DNA from: Kytococcus aerolatus
GTDB lineage: Bacteria > Actinomycetota > Actinomycetes > Actinomycetales > Dermatophilaceae
Reading direction: 5' to 3'
DNA length: 64,000 nt
Assembly: GCF_900187395.1 (NCBI RefSeq)
Contig: NZ_FYEZ01000001.1
Location: 186,001-250,000 of the forward strand
Positions 53,704 to 62,052 of this stretch are shown here, piece by piece. A program made the translations under genes and the position numbers. The notes under the pieces were generated by a model, which searched no databases, was not told the origin of the DNA, and saw nothing but the letters and a program-made list of their open reading frames with translations. Within the stretch, counting starts at the first letter, position 1, and every line of letters starts with the position of its first letter.

Positions 53704-54545
53704 GAGTTCTCCAGGTCGACGGGGCGGGCGTGGTGGACGGTCAGGGTGGTGTCGGCGGGCAGCACGAGATCGCTCGCACCGGAGGCCGAGGTCCGCACCC
53801 GGTACTGCCGGGTGAGCTCCTCGAGGTGCTCCCCGCCTCCAGTCTCCTCGAAGCGCTGGTGCAGGTCGTCGGGGCCCACCGCCTCCACGACGTAGGGCGG
53901 CCGGAGGGCCCGGAAGTCGACCACGAGAGCCTCCCCTGCGTACCGGATGGAGGCGGTCGGGCTGAGCCGGATGCCGTTGACCGCGATGCCCTCGGCCCCG
54001 GAGCGCCAGAGGCGGTTGGTGACCTGCTGGAGGTCGCCGGAGGTGACGCGCTCCTGCGGCGTCTCCGGGTCGGTGGGGTCGTCCAGGGTGATGCGCACGC
54101 CGTCTCCCTCCAACGGGGATCCGGCGGCCGCGGCCAGGTTGGCCTCGAGCCGGTCGGCCAGGCCGTCACCACCGCCGGCCTCCAGGGCGCGCCGCGCGCG
54201 CGAGCTCAGGGCGTCCTGCTCCTTCGCCAGCAGGGCGGCCTCGTCGTCGAGGACCTGCTGCCGCACGTGGAGCTCCCGTGCCAGCCGGGCGCGCGCCGAG
54301 TCCGGCGAGCTGGCCTCCGCCTGCTGGGCGAGATAGCCCGTGACACCCGTCCACCCCATGAGCGCGGCGACGGCCACGGCCAGGACCCCCATCGCGGCCC
54401 GCTGGCCCGCGGACTCCTGCTCCCCGGTCCGGGCCCGACGCTCGGCCTCGTGGCGGTAGCCGTGATCGGTCGGGTCGCGGAGCAGCTGCTCGATGACGTT
54501 CGGGACACGCGGAGCACGAGGGGTCTGCCGACGCTGTGGTGGCAT
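53700..54545 (-). CDS. DUF881 family protein (second copy)
   Basis: 281 residues from ATG 54545, preceded by an AGGAGG ribosome site. Basic N-terminus (RRQTPRAPRVPNVIEQLLRD), one membrane helix (about 54-74, MGVLAVAVAALMGWTGVTGY), a helical coiled coil (DSARARLARELHVRQQVLDD), then the DUF881 domain (GDGVRITLDDPTDPETPQER, GAEGIAVNGIRLSPTASIRY, RPPYVVEAVGPDDLHQRFEE). It begins the DUF881-sbp-DUF881 unit. The first and second DUF881 proteins differ in their N-terminal tails. Confidence 0.88.
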   Translation of the reverse strand: MPPQRRQTPRAPRVPNVIEQLLRDPTDHGYRHEAERRARTGEQESAGQRAAMGVLAVAVAALMGWTGVTGYLAQQAEASSPDSARARLARELHVRQQVLDDEAALLAKEQDALSSRARRALEAGGGDGLADRLEANLAAAAGSPLEGDGVRITLDDPTDPETPQERVTSGDLQQVTNRLWRSGAEGIAVNGIRLSPTASIRYAGEALVVDFRALRPPYVVEAVGPDDLHQRFEETGGGEHLEELTRQYRVRTSASGASDLVLPADTTLTVHHARPVDLENS

Positions 54546-54607
54546 CGGATCCTCCTGTCCTCGCGGCCCCGACCGGGCCCCTGGTCGCCGTCGAAGGAGG
54601 CTACCCC

Positions 54608-55465
54608 TCAGCGGCCGCCGGTCGTGGAACCCTGCTCCACCCGGTCGTGTCCGGCGTAGACGTTCATCCGCGGGCCGCGCAGGAAGCCCACCAGCGTCAT
54701 CCCGCGGTCGACCGCGAGGTCGACGGCCAGCGACGAGGGGGCGGACACCGCGGCGAGGACGGGGATGCCGGCCATGGCCGCCTTCTGCACCAGCTCGAAG
54801 CTGGCCCGACCGGAGACCTGGAGGATCGTCCCGCGCAGCGGCAGGCGGCCCTCCAGGAGCGCCCAGCCCACGACCTTGTCGACCGCGTTGTGCCGGCCCA
54901 CGTCCTCCCGGACCACGAGGAGCTCGCCGGTGGCGGCGTCGAACAGCCCGGCCGCGTGCAGCCCCCCGGTGCGCTCGAAGGCCTCCTGGCGGGCGCGCAG
55001 GGCGTCCGGCTGGGCGGCCAGCTGCTCCGGGGTGATCCGGGTGTCGTCCTCCGCGAGGTCGAACGTGGACATCTTCTCGACCGCCTCCAGGCTCGCCACG
55101 CCACACACCCCGCAGCTGCTGGTGCTGTAGAAGCTCCGGGCGGCCCCTGGCTCGGGGGTGATGCCGGGGGCGAGAGCCAGGTCAAGCACGTTGAGCGTGT
55201 TCGGCTGCCCGGCGGGGCTCGTGCCCGGCCCCCCGCAGTGGATGCTGCCCGTGACGTCCTGCTGCTGCCGGACGACCCCCTCCGAGACCAGGAAGCCGGC
55301 CGCCAGCTCCAGGTCGTGTCCCGGGGTCCGCATCGTCACCACGTAGGGCGAGCCGGCGAGGCGGATCTCCAGCGGCTCCTCGACGGCGAGGGTGTCCGCC
55401 CTCCTCCGTGTCGGCGCGCCGATCTCGATCGTGGTGACCGGCCGGCGGGTGGTGATGCGTCCCAT
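54608..55465 (-). CDS. fdhD: Formate dehydrogenase accessory sulfurtransferase FdhD
   Basis: 285 residues. The catalytic cysteine loop is SFYSTSSCGVCGVASLEAVE (about 119-138), with Cys-x-x-Cys as in FdhD; VREDVGRHNAVDKVVGWALL and VSGRASFELVQKAAMAGIPVLAAVSAPSSLAVDLA complete the signature. FdhD transfers sulfur from IscS to the molybdenum cofactor of formate dehydrogenase. ATG 55465 has CACGCT 6 nt upstream. A formate dehydrogenase is not in the window. Confidence 0.94.
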   Translation of the reverse strand: MGRITTRRPVTTIEIGAPTRRRADTLAVEEPLEIRLAGSPYVVTMRTPGHDLELAAGFLVSEGVVRQQQDVTGSIHCGGPGTSPAGQPNTLNVLDLALAPGITPEPGAARSFYSTSSCGVCGVASLEAVEKMSTFDLAEDDTRITPEQLAAQPDALRARQEAFERTGGLHAAGLFDAATGELLVVREDVGRHNAVDKVVGWALLEGRLPLRGTILQVSGRASFELVQKAAMAGIPVLAAVSAPSSLAVDLAVDRGMTLVGFLRGPRMNVYAGHDRVEQGSTTGGR

Positions 55466-55471
55466 GGGCAA

Positions 55472-55477
55472 AGCGTG
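55472..55477 (-). promoter_or_regulatory. Possible -10 of a leaderless promoter for fdhD
   Basis: CACGCT on the minus strand, 6 nt before ATG 55465. Confidence 0.4.
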
Positions 55478-55541
55478 CCACGCGGGCGGCCACGTAGGGT
55501 GAGCCGGATCATCCACCGCAGGTTCAGCCCAGGAGGCACCC

Positions 55542-55817
55542 ATGGTCGGCACGGACTCCGCGCCGGAGGCGCAGCAGCCGGACCCCCAGCCCGGGGGCGC
55601 TCCCCTGGTGCGCTGGGTCGAGGACCTGGCCGCCGCCCTCGACCTCGAGGCCGATGTGCCCCTCCACGAGCTGCTGGACGTGACCCGCGAGGTGGCCCAC
55701 GGCGTGACCCGCGTGGCCGGCCCGATCACCACCTATCTCGTGGGGCAGGCCGTGGCCCGGGGGATGAGCGCGGAGGAGGCGATCGCCAGCGTCCGGCGCG
55801 TCCTCGAGGAGCACTGA
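55542..55817 (+). CDS. DUF6457 domain protein
   Basis: 91 residues, helical: LVRWVEDLAAALDLEADVPL, LLDVTREVAHGVTRVAGPIT, TYLVGQAVARGMSAEEAIASV. It resembles the DUF6457 module that is found alone or attached to MobA-like molybdenum-cofactor nucleotidyltransferases, and it sits opposite fdhD, which fits a molybdenum-enzyme context. No MobA domain is present here. ATG with AGGAGG 5 nt upstream. Confidence 0.75.
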   Translation: MVGTDSAPEAQQPDPQPGGAPLVRWVEDLAAALDLEADVPLHELLDVTREVAHGVTRVAGPITTYLVGQAVARGMSAEEAIASVRRVLEEH

Positions 55818-55887
55818 GACGCTCCTCACCGTGCCGGCGGGCCGTACCGGGGGAAATCCGGAGGGAGTCACGGCGCCGGCCGCACGC

Positions 55888-55893
55888 TAGGTT
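55888..55893 (+). promoter_or_regulatory. -10 of a leaderless promoter for the 80-aa gene/PPTase operon
   Basis: TAGGTT, 6 nt before ATG 55900. Confidence 0.6.
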
Positions 55894-55899
55894 GGAGAC

Positions 55900-56142
55900 A
55901 TGACCCACGATGCCGACGGGGCGGCCGGGTTCCCCCACCTGCGCGCGGCCGACCACCGACCCGTCGACGCCGTCGACATGTCCCTGCCCGCCCAGGCCGC
56001 ACGGCCCACCTGGCGGCGCATCATGCTCCACCCGGCGGTGCTCGTGCTGGGCGTCGTGCTCGTGCGGCGGGGCGCGATCGTCCAGCCGGCCTGGGTCCGC
56101 GTGCGGCGGCAGCGGGCGGCGGCAGCGCACCGGGTGGGCTGA
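55900..56142 (+). CDS. Hypothetical small basic protein, 80 aa
   Basis: 80 residues with one hydrophobic segment (about 42-62, MLHPAVLVLGVVLVRRGAIV) and a strongly basic C-terminus (RVRRQRAAAAHRVG). I do not recognise a family. Reasons to call it real: a TAGGTT-6-ATG leaderless promoter and a position 10 bp before the phosphopantetheinyl transferase, with which it appears cotranscribed. It could be a small membrane-associated protein. Confidence 0.55.
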   Translation: MTHDADGAAGFPHLRAADHRPVDAVDMSLPAQAARPTWRRIMLHPAVLVLGVVLVRRGAIVQPAWVRVRRQRAAAAHRVG

Positions 56143-56152
56143 GGCACCCCCT

Positions 56153-56683
56153 GTGCCCGTCGTCCACCTGGCCCGCACCACCGGCGCTGCCGACGACGCC
56201 TTGCTGGCCCTCGCGCACGCAGTCACCGGCGTGGAGGACCTGCGCCTGACCCGGGCCTGCCCCCGCTGTGGCGCGGACCGCCACGGCCGGCCGGTGCTCC
56301 GCGGCGTCGAGGGGGTGTCCGTCTCCCTGTCCCGCCCCCGCACGCCCGGACCGGCGCTGGTCGCCCTCTGCGCGGACGCCGGAGTGGGCGTGGACGTGGA
56401 GAACACCGGGGCCGCCACCTTCGACGGGTTCGACGCCGTGGCCCTCCACCCGCAGGAACGCTGCGCGGACGACGACGCCCGCACCCGGCTGTGGGTCCGC
56501 AAGGAGGCGCTGCTCAAGGCCCACGGCACCGGCCTGATAACCGACCCGCGAGAGGTCTGGCTGGGCGAGGACGGGCAGGTCGTCGCCGGCCCGGCCGGCA
56601 CCCTCGTCGACCTGGGGCTCGACGACCAGATCGGCGCCGTCGCGGTCACTCCCCCGGGCCCGCTCCACGTCCGCTGGCACTGA
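56153..56683 (+). CDS. 4'-phosphopantetheinyl transferase (Sfp-type)
   Basis: 176 residues. A CPRCGADRHGRP-type CoA-binding segment (about 39-50), VSVSLSRPR, then GVGVDVENTGAATFDGFDAV (the GVDVE motif, about 77-96) and RTRLWVRKEALLKAHGTGL (the WxxKEAxxK motif, about 118-136) mark a short Sfp/AcpT-type transferase. These attach phosphopantetheine to carrier proteins. The 1291-aa NRPS-like protein nearby carries exactly such a carrier domain (Ser538). GTG start in the same transcript as the 80-aa gene. Convergent with the M1 peptidase gene. Confidence 0.88.
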   Translation: MPVVHLARTTGAADDALLALAHAVTGVEDLRLTRACPRCGADRHGRPVLRGVEGVSVSLSRPRTPGPALVALCADAGVGVDVENTGAATFDGFDAVALHPQERCADDDARTRLWVRKEALLKAHGTGLITDPREVWLGEDGQVVAGPAGTLVDLGLDDQIGAVAVTPPGPLHVRWH

Positions 56684-56711
56684 GGGCGCGCCCCGGCCGG
56701 GGCGGCGTCGA

Positions 56712-58028
56712 TCAGGGCAGCTCGGGCAGCGGCGGCAGCTCCGGCTCGTGCAGCCAGGCGTGGAGGGTCTCCCCCACGCGCTCGCCCAGCTCGCCGGCGC
56801 CCTCGACGCAGTGGGCCTCGAACTGAGCGGTCGAGGCGGTGCCGCCGCGGTGGGTCTCCACCCAGCTGCGCAGCAGCCCGAAGAAGGTCTCGTCACCCAC
56901 CACTGCCCGGAGTGCGTGGAGGGTCAGGGCGCCCCGCTTGTAGACCCAGTCGTCGAACATCGTCTTCATGCCGGGCTCGGCCAGGGTCACCCCTTCGTCG
57001 AGCTCCTCGAGCTGCGCGTGGTGATGCGCGGCCCGCTCCTGGACGCTGGGGCTCTCGCACCAGGCGCGCCGGTGGTCCGACCACAGCCACTCGGCGTAGC
57101 AGGCGAAACCCTCGTGCAGCCAGATGTCCTGCAGCAGCTGGCCGGTCACCGCGTTGCCGAACCACTGGTGGGCCAGCTCGTGGGCCACGAGGCGCTCGTT
57201 CTCCCAGGTCGGCTCGGTGAAGTTGCGCCCGAAGGTGCTCAGACCCTGCGCCTCCAGCGGGATCTCCAGCTCGTCGTCGACGACGACCGCCCGGTACTCC
57301 GTAAACGGGTAGGGGCCGAAGAGCTCGGAGAAGTGGTCGACCATGCGCCCCTGGTGCTCGAAGGCGGTCCCCTCCCCGACCCGGACCGCAGGCGGGTGGA
57401 CGATGCTCACCGGGACGTACGACCAGCACTCCGTCTCGACATAGCGACCGATCTGCACCGTGGCGAGATAGGGCGACATCGGCTGATCCATCTCGTACAC
57501 CCAGCGACGCCGGCGTCCCTCCTGCATGCTCCGGGTCCGGGTGCCGTTGGCGATCACCTGGTAGTCGACATCGGTGAGGACGTCGATGCGGTAGGTGGCC
57601 TTGTCCGCCGCGTCGTTGTTGCAGGGGAACCACGAGGGGGCGCCCTGCGGCTGCGAACCGACCATGGCGCCCTCGGTGAGCTCCTCCCAGCCGGCCTCGC
57701 CGTGCGTCCCGGGCACCGGGCGCGGCTTGCCGGAGACCCGGAGCTCCAGGACGAACCGGTCCCCCGGCTGCCGGTCCCCCACGAGGATCCCCCAGCCACC
57801 CGCCTTCCGGCGGTACTTCACCGGCTTCCCGTCGACGCTCGCGCCGCCGAGCTGGAGACCGCGCAGGTCCACGTCGATCCGGGTGGTTGGCTCGACGATG
57901 CGCACGTGCAGGCGCGCTCGCTCATCGAGCCGGTTGGTCACCACGGCATAGGTGAGCTCGAGCTCGTAGTGCTCGACCCGGTACCGGGTGTCACCGTGAG
58001 CGGGCAGATAGGGGTCGGGGTGGATCAT
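56712..58028 (-). CDS. M1 family metallopeptidase
   Basis: 438 residues, catalytic part only. Zinc site H283-E284-x-x-H287 in LVAHELAHQWFGNAVTG and third ligand E306 in DIWLHEGFACYAEW. The usual GAMEN substrate-binding motif is replaced by PLEAQGLSTFG (about 257-267), as in a subset of bacterial relatives. Tyr near 369 (DDWVYKRGALTL) matches the catalytic tyrosine. No signal peptide is visible. It lies 54 bp downstream of the NRPS-like gene on the same strand and is probably cotranscribed with it; it may trim or degrade the product. Confidence 0.9.
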   Translation of the reverse strand: MIHPDPYLPAHGDTRYRVEHYELELTYAVVTNRLDERARLHVRIVEPTTRIDVDLRGLQLGGASVDGKPVKYRRKAGGWGILVGDRQPGDRFVLELRVSGKPRPVPGTHGEAGWEELTEGAMVGSQPQGAPSWFPCNNDAADKATYRIDVLTDVDYQVIANGTRTRSMQEGRRRRWVYEMDQPMSPYLATVQIGRYVETECWSYVPVSIVHPPAVRVGEGTAFEHQGRMVDHFSELFGPYPFTEYRAVVVDDELEIPLEAQGLSTFGRNFTEPTWENERLVAHELAHQWFGNAVTGQLLQDIWLHEGFACYAEWLWSDHRRAWCESPSVQERAAHHHAQLEELDEGVTLAEPGMKTMFDDWVYKRGALTLHALRAVVGDETFFGLLRSWVETHRGGTASTAQFEAHCVEGAGELGERVGETLHAWLHEPELPPLPELP

Positions 58029-58082
58029 GGCCGCCTTTTCCGGGAGGTGTGCGGGGACTGGACGTGGGGAGGAACGGTCACC

Positions 58083-61000
58083 CTACGCCTCGACCCACGG
58101 GCCGATGGGGTTGCCGACCCACCGGGTCCTGTCCGGCGCGGACTCGCCGCGCATGACCAGCGAGCCCGGGCCCACGGTGGCGTCCCGGCCCAGCGTGGAC
58201 GCCGGGAGGATGACGGAGTTCGGACCGATCGTGGACCCGGCCTCCAGGCGCACCGTGTCCATCGCCAGGACGCGGTCGTGGAAGAGGTGGGTCTGGACGA
58301 CGCACCCGCGGTTGACCGTGGCGCCGTCGCCGAGCGCGATGAGGTCGTGCTCCGGCAGCCAGTAGGTCTCGCACCACACGCCGCGGCCCACCCGGGCACC
58401 CATGGCGCGGAAGTAGAGATTCACCAGGGGCGTGCCCGGGACGGCCCGCAGCAGCCAGGGCACGGCCACGGACTCGACGAAGGAGTCGGCCAGCTCGCTG
58501 CGCCACACCATGCCGGACCAGAGCGGGTGCTCGGAGGGCCTGAAGCGCCCCACCACCAGCCACTTGGCCAGCACGGCGATGCCCACGGCCGCCAGGCCGC
58601 AGGCCAGCAGCACCAGCCCGGACACGGCGGCCGCCACGAGCCAGCCCCAGCGGGCCGCGACCCACAGCAGGGCCGCCGCACCCAGCAGGTGGAGCACCAG
58701 GTGCGCCAGCAGGGCGATCACGCGGCAGCTCTCCACCAGGCCGCGCAGGAGGCGCAGCCGGAAGGGCGGGGCGTAGGTGCGGGAGCTGTCCACCTCCGAC
58801 GGCGCGCGGCGGAGCTTCTCCGGCGGCGAGCCCACCCAGGAGGCACCGGCCTTGGCCTTCTTGCGGCGGGGGGCCGCCGAGAGGACGGCCACCAGGGACT
58901 CCTTGGGCACCTTGCGCCCGGGGGCGGTCATGCCGGAGTTGCCGACGAAGGCACCGCGGCCGATCTTCACCCGCTCCACGCGCAGCCAACCGCCACCGAG
59001 CTCGTAACCGCCGATGAAGGTGTCGTCGGCGAGGAAGGCGCCGGCCCCGACCCGGGTGAGGCTGGGGATCATGAGGACGGTCGAGGCCTCGGCGTCCTTG
59101 CCGACCTTGGCGCCCAGCGCCCGGAGCCACACGGTGGTGATCGCCCCGCCGTACATCGGGAAGAGCCAGGTGCGGGCCTCGTCCATGAGCCGGATCGTGG
59201 CCCAGGCCTGCAGGGCCTTCCGGCTCTGCGTCGGGTAGTGCCCGCCCTCCAGGCCGATGCTGGCCAGGCGCACCAGGCCCAGGACGAGCAGGACCAGCGT
59301 CGCGTAGCCGACGAGTCCGGCCAGCGGCAGCCAGGCCAAAGCGGTCCAGAAGGCTTCGCGGAAGTCGTCGGCGCCGGCCAGGGGGCGCCACATCACGAGG
59401 CCCGCCACCGCGATCGCGAGGAGCGGCAGCAGGGAGATCACCACACCGGTCAGGGCGTACAGGCCGATGAAGAGCGGTCGCGATCGCGGGGACTCGGCCC
59501 AGGGGCCCCGGGCGGTGCCGGTGCGGATGGCCGGGGAGCCGGACCACCGCTCGTCCGCCTTGACCTCGCCGAGGACCGTGGAACCCGGGACCACCTCGCT
59601 CCCCTTGCGGAGCCGGCAGCCCCCCACCAGCGTGGACCGGGCACCGACCCGGGCATTCGCCCCGACCCGGATCGCGCCGACGTGCAGCGTCGCCCCGTCC
59701 ACCCAGTGACCCTGCAGGTCCACCTCGGGCTCGACGGAGCAGCCGTCACCGAGCGTGAGCAGGCCGGTGACCGGCGGCATGGCGTGCAGGTCGACGCCCT
59801 GCCCCACCCGGCACCCGAGCAGGCGGGCGTACCAGCGCACCAGGCCGGCCCCGGAGATGGTCCCGGCGCCAGCCTCGTCGGCGAAGCGCTCGGCCAGCCA
59901 GAGCCGCAGGTGCACCCCGCCGCCCCGGGGATAGCTGCCCGGGACGACACCCCGCAGAAGCAGGCGGGCCACCAGGGCGGAGAGGGCCAGCCGGCCGGCC
60001 GGGAGCACCAGCAGCAGCCAGAGGACGCCCAGCAGCCACCACGGAGCGACCGGGACGAGCGAGGCCGCCTCCCAGCCCAGCTCGTGGGCGACGCGGGCCC
60101 CGAGGGCCACCCAGAACACCCAGCGCAGACCACTGATCGTGCGCAGGCCGAGCAGCGCGGTCAGCTGGGCGAGCTGGGTGCCCCGGCCGACCGGGGGCAC
60201 CTGCTCGTTGAGCCGGCCGGTGGGGCTGTCGAGCCCGGTGAGCCAGCCGGCGAAGGAACCGAGCGTGTGGTGCTCGTAGACGTCCGCCACCGTGGCGTTC
60301 ACGTAGCGCTCCCGGACGCGGGCGACGATCTGCGCCGCGGTGAGCGAGCCGCCGCCGAGCTCGAAGAAGTCCTCCTCGGGGCTGGTGGGGCGGGCACCCA
60401 GGACGGTGTTCCAGATCTCGGCGAGCCACTGCTCGGTCTCGCTCAGCGCAGCGGTGTCGGCGCCGTCCTCGTCCGGCAGCGGCCAGGGCAGGGCGTCCCG
60501 GTCGATCTTGCCGCTGGTACGGGTGGGCAGGTCGTCCACGACGGCCAGTCGCGGGACGAGCGCGGCGGGCATGTCGGCGCGCAGACGGGTTACGGAGGCG
60601 GCCCGGTCGAAGCCCTCGTCGACGGTGAGATAGCCGACGATGAGGGTGTTGCCCGACTCGGTCTTGCGGATCGCGGCGGCGGCCCCGGCCACGCCCGGCA
60701 GCTGGAGGAGGGCGGAGTCGATCTCCCCCAGCTCGATGCGACGCCCGCCGACCTTCACCTGGTCGTCGGCACGGCCGCGGAAGAGCAGGCCCTCGGGGTC
60801 GTTGACCACCACGTCACCGGACCGATAGGCGCGCTCCCAGCCGAGCGTGGGCATCGGGGCGTACTTCTCGGCGTCCTTCTCCGGATCGAGGTACCGGGCC
60901 AGGCCGACGCCGCCGATGATCAGCTCGCCCTCCTCCCCCGGCCCGACCGGGTGGCCGTCGGCGTCGACGACGGCCAGGTCCCAGCCGTCCAGGGGCAGAC

Positions 61001-61958
61001 CGATGCGGACCGGCGGCTCGGGGGTGATCTGCGCGGCGCAGGCCACGACGGTCGCCTCGGTGGGACCGTAGGTGTTCCACACCTCGCGCTCGGCGGTGGC
61101 GAAGCGGGCGCCGAGCTCGGGCGGGCAGGCCTCGCCGCCGACGATGAGCAGGCGGACGCGGTCCATCGCCTCGGCCGGCCACATGGAGACCAGGGTGGGC
61201 ACGGTGGAGACGACGGTGATGTCGTTGGCGACGAGCCACGGACCGAGGTCGACCCCGGAGCGCACCAGGGAGCGCGGGGCCGGGACGAGGCAGGCGCCGT
61301 GTGCCCAGGCCAGCCACATCTCCTCGCAGCTGGCGTCGAAGGCCACCGAGAGGCCGGCCATGACGCGGTCGCCGGGGCCGATGGGTGCCTGCTGGAGGAA
61401 GAGGCGCGACTCGGCCTCGACGAAGGCGGCCGCCGAGCGGTGCGTGACGGCCACCCCCTTGGGCTTGCCCGTGGAGCCGGAGGTGAAGATCACCCAGCAG
61501 TCGTCCTGCAGGTCCGGGAGCTCGGGCTCGACGGGCTCGCGCTCCTCGGCCAGCCGGGAGGAGATGACCAGGTCGGCCCCCACGACGGCGGCGGCGGCCG
61601 ACTCCTCGAAGACCGTGCGGGCGCGCTCGTCGGGGTCGTCGGCGTCGACCGGGACGTAGGCCGCCCCGGCGAGCAGGACACCCATGATCGCGACGTACAG
61701 GTCCGCGGTGCCGGAGGGGACGCGGACGCCCACCTTGTCGCCCCGCCCGATGCCGAGCTCCGCCAGGCGCGCGGCGACCTCGGCGGAGGCCTCGTGGAAC
61801 TCGTCGTAGGTCAGGGCGCTGCCACCGGCCTGGATGGCGGGGGCGTCGCCGGCGGAGGCGACGGTGGCCAGGAAGAGGTCGACGAGGGTGCGCGGCGCAG
61901 GAGCGAGGTGGCCGGCGCGCAGGGGATCACGCGCAGCAGCCGCGAGAGAAGCAGGCAT
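58083..61958 (-). CDS. Pls/PosA-type membrane NRPS (poly-amino-acid synthetase-like)
   Basis: 1291 residues. Adenylation domain 20-490: FTSGSTGKPKGVAVTH (158-173), FDASCEEMW (207-215), NTYGPTEATVV (295-305), YRSGDVV, GRADDQVKVGGRRIELGEID and lysine K484. Specificity residues read D208, A209, E212, S251, I272, G274, T296, V304, V305, K484. Carrier domain about 505-575 with Ser538 in LGGGSLTA. No condensation or thioesterase domain follows; instead about six membrane helices alternate with three left-handed beta-helix (hexapeptide repeat) acyltransferase-like domains. That is the Pls (epsilon-poly-lysine synthetase) and PosA plan and length. Leaderless-type start, then an M1 peptidase gene. Confidence 0.88.
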   Translation of the reverse strand: MPASLAAAARDPLRAGHLAPAPRTLVDLFLATVASAGDAPAIQAGGSALTYDEFHEASAEVAARLAELGIGRGDKVGVRVPSGTADLYVAIMGVLLAGAAYVPVDADDPDERARTVFEESAAAAVVGADLVISSRLAEEREPVEPELPDLQDDCWVIFTSGSTGKPKGVAVTHRSAAAFVEAESRLFLQQAPIGPGDRVMAGLSVAFDASCEEMWLAWAHGACLVPAPRSLVRSGVDLGPWLVANDITVVSTVPTLVSMWPAEAMDRVRLLIVGGEACPPELGARFATAEREVWNTYGPTEATVVACAAQITPEPPVRIGLPLDGWDLAVVDADGHPVGPGEEGELIIGGVGLARYLDPEKDAEKYAPMPTLGWERAYRSGDVVVNDPEGLLFRGRADDQVKVGGRRIELGEIDSALLQLPGVAGAAAAIRKTESGNTLIVGYLTVDEGFDRAASVTRLRADMPAALVPRLAVVDDLPTRTSGKIDRDALPWPLPDEDGADTAALSETEQWLAEIWNTVLGARPTSPEEDFFELGGGSLTAAQIVARVRERYVNATVADVYEHHTLGSFAGWLTGLDSPTGRLNEQVPPVGRGTQLAQLTALLGLRTISGLRWVFWVALGARVAHELGWEAASLVPVAPWWLLGVLWLLLVLPAGRLALSALVARLLLRGVVPGSYPRGGGVHLRLWLAERFADEAGAGTISGAGLVRWYARLLGCRVGQGVDLHAMPPVTGLLTLGDGCSVEPEVDLQGHWVDGATLHVGAIRVGANARVGARSTLVGGCRLRKGSEVVPGSTVLGEVKADERWSGSPAIRTGTARGPWAESPRSRPLFIGLYALTGVVISLLPLLAIAVAGLVMWRPLAGADDFREAFWTALAWLPLAGLVGYATLVLLVLGLVRLASIGLEGGHYPTQSRKALQAWATIRLMDEARTWLFPMYGGAITTVWLRALGAKVGKDAEASTVLMIPSLTRVGAGAFLADDTFIGGYELGGGWLRVERVKIGRGAFVGNSGMTAPGRKVPKESLVAVLSAAPRRKKAKAGASWVGSPPEKLRRAPSEVDSSRTYAPPFRLRLLRGLVESCRVIALLAHLVLHLLGAAALLWVAARWGWLVAAAVSGLVLLACGLAAVGIAVLAKWLVVGRFRPSEHPLWSGMVWRSELADSFVESVAVPWLLRAVPGTPLVNLYFRAMGARVGRGVWCETYWLPEHDLIALGDGATVNRGCVVQTHLFHDRVLAMDTVRLEAGSTIGPNSVILPASTLGRDATVGPGSLVMRGESAPDRTRWVGNPIGPWVEA

Positions 61959-61965
61959 GGGGCGG

Positions 61966-61971
61966 ATTGTC
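61966..61971 (-). promoter_or_regulatory. Possible -10 of a leaderless promoter for the Pls-like gene
   Basis: GACAAT on the minus strand, 7 nt before ATG 61958; the first base departs from TANNNT. Confidence 0.4.
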
Positions 61972-62052
61972 CCAGTGCCGTGCGGAAAGGACGAATGTGG
62001 TCCGTCGAGGTGAAGGGCGTCACCCCGAACGTCGGGCAGCCGCCCGATCGGG

